In this document: positions 60,378 through 64,000 of the stretch, one piece after another | Layout: the number at the start of each line of letters is the position of its first letter | How positions within the stretch are numbered: the first letter of the stretch is position 1 | Assembly: GCA_021732085.1 (NCBI GenBank) | Contig: JAKFVQ010000005.1 | Location: 83,822-147,821 of the forward strand | Direction of reading: 5' to 3' | Source: Candidatus Obscuribacterales bacterium | GTDB taxonomy: Bacteria > Cyanobacteriota > Vampirovibrionia > Obscuribacterales > Obscuribacteraceae | DNA length: 64,000 nt | Notes under the pieces: generated by a model | What the model was told of the DNA's origin: nothing | The model's database searches: none | The model's input: the letters and a program-made list of their open reading frames with translations, nothing else | Program-made: the position numbers and the translations under genes

Positions 60378-60734
60378 ATCCAAGCGCACACTCGGTACGA
60401 CAATTTAGTCACACGATCGGAAGCACTCCTCGAGCGCTTCGGTTTCGTTTTAAAACGGCTTTTCTCTTCGCATCAGGCTAAGGCGAACACCGGGCTGTCT
60501 CGCGGAGTTCTGCGTGTTCAGGTTTGGCAATGAGACTGACTATATGCCGATTCTGTCATTCGCATCGTGTCCCTTGGGACATGACTGTGTTACGCCTCTC
60601 CCTGAGGATGTCTGCCACGCCCAAGCAGAGCCTTGGAGGGTGGGGGCAATATATTCAGCAACAATGCCAAAATGCAAACATAAACCGCAGCGATCGGTGG
60701 CACATCTAGCTTGGGTTGGCTTGAGGATTTGTAG
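60378..60734. other. Intergenic region, no gene seen
   Basis: A 357-base gap with no coding frame of quality. A perfect palindrome CGTTTTAAAACG (60446-60457) is the only visible structure, followed by GGCTTTTCTC, and may be a weak terminator of the small gene. Confidence 0.4.
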
Positions 60735-62576
60735 ATGAAAAAGGGCTTGTTTCTGTCGTTGACGTTTAGTTTGGCTGCGTTCCAGTTCTCAGGGATAAAC
60801 CTTGCAGTGAACGCATTGCCGGCCACGCCGACGACTATTGACGAACTGCGCGCAGATAAGCTTGCTTCTTTTTACAAGAAGGATGCGCGGGCTCAAGATT
60901 TGATGAACAAAGCGCAGGCATTTTTGGATAAAGAAAAGCAATCAAGTCCTGACTCACCGCAGACACGCCGCCTTCAAGCCGAACTAGACAAGGTGGCATT
61001 TACCGCTGGGAGCGACGCCGAGCAGAGATTGAAACTTGATCTCGATTTTTTGGAAGCTGTAGGACGCGACCATAAGTCACCAAGTGCCGAAGATTTGGCG
61101 CCGCTGCAAGAGCGATACAAGAAGCTATGCGACAAAATGGATGACTTGATCTTCAGCAAGGATCTAGACCGGTTGATGCATTCGCATGATAAATTCGTGC
61201 GCTACACAACTGTCGGTCTCTGGGATAAAGAGAAGATCGCGTCTGAATTGGAACGCATGGAAGGTCTAGCTGAGCGTGCCGGCGATATCGCTTACGGGCG
61301 TGCCCAGCTGCTAGATTCTTGCAAAAACAAACATCTTGCTCATGTTCCGAAACTTGTTTATCTTGGCACTGCTCCGCACGAAGAGATGTATTTGACCAAT
61401 GACAGACGTTCGATTGCTCTAATAGATGAGGCCGGGGGGCGCCCGCTCGAGCTGGAGTTGGCAGAGCACATAATTCAAGATTCGGATGGAAAGTTGGTGA
61501 ATCTAACTGATTGCAACAGCACATCACTTGGTTTGCCGTTCAGCCCTCCAATCACTCTGTGGGCAAAAACAAGAATTCTTGACGGACGTTTACCTGCAAT
61601 TTTGCTTAGAGTCGTAGATTCAAAATCGAAGAATGATTTGAAAGATGCAACTGGAAAGGAAGCAAAGGGCGAATTCTACAACGTTGCTGATATCGCGTCA
61701 GGAAAACTGGACGATTATTTCAAAGCTAATGTAAGCCACTTAGGTCCGGATAAAACGCCTGTTTTGCTAGGGCTGTTAAGTGATTTCGATCGGGAGGCCT
61801 CAGCGAATTCTTTTGGTGCTGATGGCAAAACTCCTTTTTACAGCATTATGGATCCTAAGCTGAAAGAGCTTTCTGGGGACAAATTGCAGGAAGAGCTGAA
61901 GAAGAAATTGGAGAAAGGTGCCTTCGTGGCAGCGAAGACTTTGCCCGCTGAACTTTCAAATCAATATGGCGATGCTCAGATCCCGGACGGACCAGAACGT
62001 GTGCGCGACGCATGGAAGCGCCTCTCCAAGCTTGTCACCGAATCTGGTGGCAGCTCGATTGGGCTCTTCTCCTCGGCCGGTGCTTTCCACGCAAACAAGA
62101 ATGCTGGTAAATATGCCGGTGAACAAGCGGCTGGAAATCAAGCCTGGAATAAATTGGAATATTATTGGCCAGGTGAAAATGTACTTGATTGGGTGGGCAT
62201 TCATGCTGTTGGTCTGGACCCTGCAGTCGACCCGAAAGGTCCGAACCTGATGGAGTCGCTAGAGCCTTTCATGGCAGAGGTCCGCACATCAAGCTGGCAA
62301 TCGACGCCGGTTATGTTGACCAATCTCTCACCATCTAGAACTCAATCACCATTCCAGGAAGCGAATTGGATTCAGACTGTTTATACCAAAATGATTCCCG
62401 CTACTTTTCCGAACATTTTAGCTGTCTTTGTCAGCATTCCTAATACCGTTACACTCTGGAGTCGCGATGCTAGTGCTTCTTTTAGAAATAACGTAAGCAG
62501 CGCCAAGATGTATAGCTACAAAATGCGATTTAAATCGCTCGACAAGCCGGGCAATTCGCAAACTGCTGGACAATAG
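60735..62576 (+). CDS. Exported hypothetical protein, possible GH26-like fold
   Basis: A 613-residue exported protein with a signal peptide (about residues 1-28). The N-terminal half is helical and charged (about 40-200). The C-terminal half contains YYWPGENVLDWVGIHAVGLD (about 475-494), which resembles the YPGDEYVDWVGI strand of GH26-type glycosidases, followed by FMAEVRTSSWQSTPVMLTNLS, in the place of the second catalytic strand. The usual paired catalytic Glu residues are not clear, so it may be a non-catalytic relative or unrelated. GAGG lies 8 bases before the ATG. Confidence 0.7.
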   Translation: MKKGLFLSLTFSLAAFQFSGINLAVNALPATPTTIDELRADKLASFYKKDARAQDLMNKAQAFLDKEKQSSPDSPQTRRLQAELDKVAFTAGSDAEQRLKLDLDFLEAVGRDHKSPSAEDLAPLQERYKKLCDKMDDLIFSKDLDRLMHSHDKFVRYTTVGLWDKEKIASELERMEGLAERAGDIAYGRAQLLDSCKNKHLAHVPKLVYLGTAPHEEMYLTNDRRSIALIDEAGGRPLELELAEHIIQDSDGKLVNLTDCNSTSLGLPFSPPITLWAKTRILDGRLPAILLRVVDSKSKNDLKDATGKEAKGEFYNVADIASGKLDDYFKANVSHLGPDKTPVLLGLLSDFDREASANSFGADGKTPFYSIMDPKLKELSGDKLQEELKKKLEKGAFVAAKTLPAELSNQYGDAQIPDGPERVRDAWKRLSKLVTESGGSSIGLFSSAGAFHANKNAGKYAGEQAAGNQAWNKLEYYWPGENVLDWVGIHAVGLDPAVDPKGPNLMESLEPFMAEVRTSSWQSTPVMLTNLSPSRTQSPFQEANWIQTVYTKMIPATFPNILAVFVSIPNTVTLWSRDASASFRNNVSSAKMYSYKMRFKSLDKPGNSQTAGQ

Positions 62577-62608
62577 CAGTAGAACTGGGCATGAAGCCGT
62601 TAATATCT

Positions 62609-62699
62609 GAGCGCCGGAGATGAGCGCCGGAGATGAGCGCCGGAGATGAGCGCCGGAGATGAGCGCCGGAGATGAGCGCCGGAGATGAGCGCCGGAGAT
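62609..62699 (+). repeat. 13-bp tandem repeat, seven copies
   Basis: Seven perfect head-to-tail copies of GAGCGCCGGAGAT (13 bases) start 32 bases after a stop codon, followed by GAGCTCGCCGC. The unit is not a multiple of three bases. It lies outside any gene, between the exported protein gene and the next gene. Confidence 0.9.
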
Positions 62700-62765
62700 G
62701 AGCTCGCCGCCTTGCGGACTGGCATCTTCTTCTGCAGAATTAAGTATCAGTGATAAAATTCTGGC

Positions 62766-63401
62766 ATGCAAAATCAATGCCAGTCAAAGGACACTCGTGC
62801 AATTTCGGCGAAAGTATTTGCTCCGGAGTGGCTCCGTGTTTCGTTGTTTGTTCGTCTCAATTCGCGACGAGTATTTCTTCCATCGCTTCTGATTTCGTTC
62901 TGCTTGGGGACCGCAGCTGCATTTCCAGCGCCTTTGAATGGTATGCAGATAGAGCTTTACAAGCGTGGCATAGCGATGCGCACTGAAGCTGACCAGAAGC
63001 TTCTGAGTCAAATGGAAGACATTGCTGATTGGCTCGTTCAGTTCAACCAGCGCTATGGTCACTTTCCGGAACCAGGAACAGAGCGAGACGAGGCGCTCCA
63101 ATATCTGCAACGCAAGGTACTTAAAAGCAATCCCTATATAGATCCCTATCCTTATAGAGACGATCTAAGCAAAATACCTCTGCCGAAAATTAAGTTCGTC
63201 CTTGATGCCAGGCTAACTGCAAAGAAGCGCGAAGAGTGGGAGAAGAAGCCACCAGAGACTTGGAGTGAGGAAGCTGGAACTATCACTATCATGACAAATG
63301 GTGAGAAGTGCCTTTTGATATGGGGGTCGACAGCTGACAAGTCGCCAATTGCCGACTACAAAGCCAAGACCTATCCCTTTGCGTGGAGAGAATTTAACTA
63401 A
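62766..63401 (+). CDS. Exported or membrane-anchored hypothetical protein
   Basis: A 211-residue product with a hydrophobic segment (about residues 37-53, VFLPSLLISFCLGTAAAF) that looks like a signal peptide. A TTG at 62844 would start right before it and give a cleaner signal sequence than the ATG at 62766, which has no ribosome site. The mature part (about 60-120, ADQKLLSQMEDIADWLVQFN, YGHFPEPG) resembles the stalk of pseudopilin-like proteins, but this is weak. No family recognised. Confidence 0.55.
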   Translation: MQNQCQSKDTRAISAKVFAPEWLRVSLFVRLNSRRVFLPSLLISFCLGTAAAFPAPLNGMQIELYKRGIAMRTEADQKLLSQMEDIADWLVQFNQRYGHFPEPGTERDEALQYLQRKVLKSNPYIDPYPYRDDLSKIPLPKIKFVLDARLTAKKREEWEKKPPETWSEEAGTITIMTNGEKCLLIWGSTADKSPIADYKAKTYPFAWREFN

Positions 63402-63746
63402 ACACTCTGACTGCGCTTGCGGCATTCTGCTTCTTCACATTGTGCACCCGCTCCGTCCCTCAGCTGACCCACGCTCGGTGTTCCGCTGTCACCGGCTCCG
63501 GCTCGCCGTGAGTCACCCGTTCCAGCCGCACCCGCGCTCCGGTTCTCCGAGCGCTTTGCTAAACCACTCGCTTGCGGCGCTCTTTGAGACCAGCCGGTAC
63601 AGCGCTTCGGCTCCGCTAGCGTTTCTGCAACTTCATCCTGGCTTCCAAATGCTTCCGCCGCATTATGCGGTTTTCGCGGTGAAAACGTGTGGAGAAGGAC
63701 GTCTCCGCCGGTGAGGGCAAGTCCAAGCATCTGCTCCCTTTGAAAA
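63402..63746. other. GC-rich intergenic region, no gene seen
   Basis: A 345-base stretch with higher GC content and runs of CGCTCCG/CACGCTCGG-type triplets. Open frames on both strands have the low-information composition (Ala/Gly/Arg/Ser) typical of unselected GC-rich DNA. No gene is supported. Confidence 0.45.
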
Positions 63747-63870
63747 ATGGAGTTTTTCTTCACCATTACAACTGGCGCCAATTCCGGCTTTGCTCCCCGA
63801 AAGCCTTATGAATAGGCACTTTAAGTAAGGGACCGTCAGTGTTGTCATGGTGAGAAAATGCGTGCATCAA
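63747..63870. repeat. Two copies of the TCACCATGACAAC repeat, inverted
   Basis: Copy 5 (63747-63772) reads TTTTTCTTCACCATTACAAC; copy 6 (63841-63870) is on the opposite strand and contains TTGATGCAC and TTTTCTCACCATGACAAC. Facing each other, the two can pair over about 16 bases. Between them is GTAAGGGACCGTC, the complement of the GGTCCCTTA block seen in the 36.1-kb units. Confidence 0.6.
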
Positions 63871-63881
63871 CCCCGCATAGA

Positions 63882-63941
63882 CTCATCAAAAATCTGAGCC
63901 TGACAACACCTGTTGCCTCATCAAAAATCTTACCCTGACAA
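63882..63941 (+). repeat. Two 25-bp tandem-like repeats near window end
   Basis: CTCATCAAAAATCT followed by three variable bases and CCTGACAA occurs at 63882-63906 and 63917-63941; the copies match at 23 of 25 bases and are separated by 10 bases. The CTGACAA end echoes the CATGACAA box. Confidence 0.55.
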
Positions 63942-64000
63942 TTCTCCTGGGACGTCGGTCTTAGGGGAGAAGGATGAAGAAAAAGATGAGCCTAAAATCA

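Noticed and set aside
63398..63781. Leftward 127-codon frame at the window end
   Set aside because: Ala/Gly/Arg/Ser-rich low-information composition in a GC-rich region, and it overlaps a repeat box.
63882..63941. CRISPR array start suggested by two 25-bp repeats
   Set aside because: The spacer would be only 10 bases, the copies are imperfect and no cas gene is present.

Overview
The window reads as a chromosomal segment of a non-photosynthetic, Gram-negative bacterium, probably from the Obscuribacterales/Vampirovibrionia (Melainabacteria) side of the cyanobacterial phylum. This is an inference from gene content, not a measurement. The clues are several receptor-like Ser/Thr kinases fused to TPR repeats, a VWA/PP2C/kinase triad of cyanobacterial flavour, a PilT twitching ATPase, a KdsC-like phosphatase (hence LPS and an outer membrane), a DivIVA-like coiled-coil protein beside coaD, an orphan HAMP-PAS histidine kinase, and many small single-pass membrane proteins. 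No phage, transposase, rRNA operon or CRISPR array is visible. One tRNA, tRNA-Pro(GGG), lies at 19.3 kb.

Layout. 0-7.5 kb: a DUF1643 protein, two paralogous exported DUF900-type alpha/beta hydrolases flanking two small unknown genes, and a coaD/DivIVA-like/hydrolase operon. 7.5-19 kb: RecQ, a TPR protein, the histidine kinase, a sigma-70 factor followed by pilT, and a kinase-TPR receptor. 19-27 kb: tRNA-Pro, a 58-residue Gly-Gly/Cys-rich peptide that resembles a RiPP precursor, a Ski2-like helicase, a Nudix hydrolase and cmk. 27-31 kb: an HTH/coiled-coil protein followed by a SelW-like selenoprotein read through an in-frame UGA, then exported MsrB and Fe/Mn superoxide dismutase, making a redox-flavoured stretch. 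30.7-35.4 kb: PP2C phosphatase, VWA protein, an exported protein and an unusual membrane-anchored kinase (a TerY-P-like triad). 36-43 kb: a gene-poor 0.8 kb region with repeats, a possible ncRNA and paired palindromic operators, then a sensor-like membrane protein and a SWIM-SNF2 helicase. 43-57 kb: TPR proteins, KdsC, an FAD oxidoreductase, a second kinase-TPR receptor, a 906-aa protein of unknown role and an AmrS-type radical SAM enzyme. 57-64 kb: a VIT-VWA exported protein, unknown exported proteins, a 13-bp tandem repeat, and a gene-free end rich in short repeats.

The main discoveries are as follows. (1) A selenoprotein of the Rdx (SelW) family: a CxxU motif, a bacterial SECIS-like hairpin at the right distance after the UGA and a perfect Shine-Dalgarno site. 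An ordinary gene caller would truncate it. (2) An orphan RiPP-like precursor with a strong ribosome site. (3) A dispersed repeat family built on TCACCATGACAAC, found in three separate intergenic clusters. (4) Twin 16-bp TCTAGA-centred palindromes upstream of the sensor-like protein, with a third related site about 50 bp upstream of the HTH protein. Gene starts were chosen by visible Shine-Dalgarno sites, and several use TTG or GTG.
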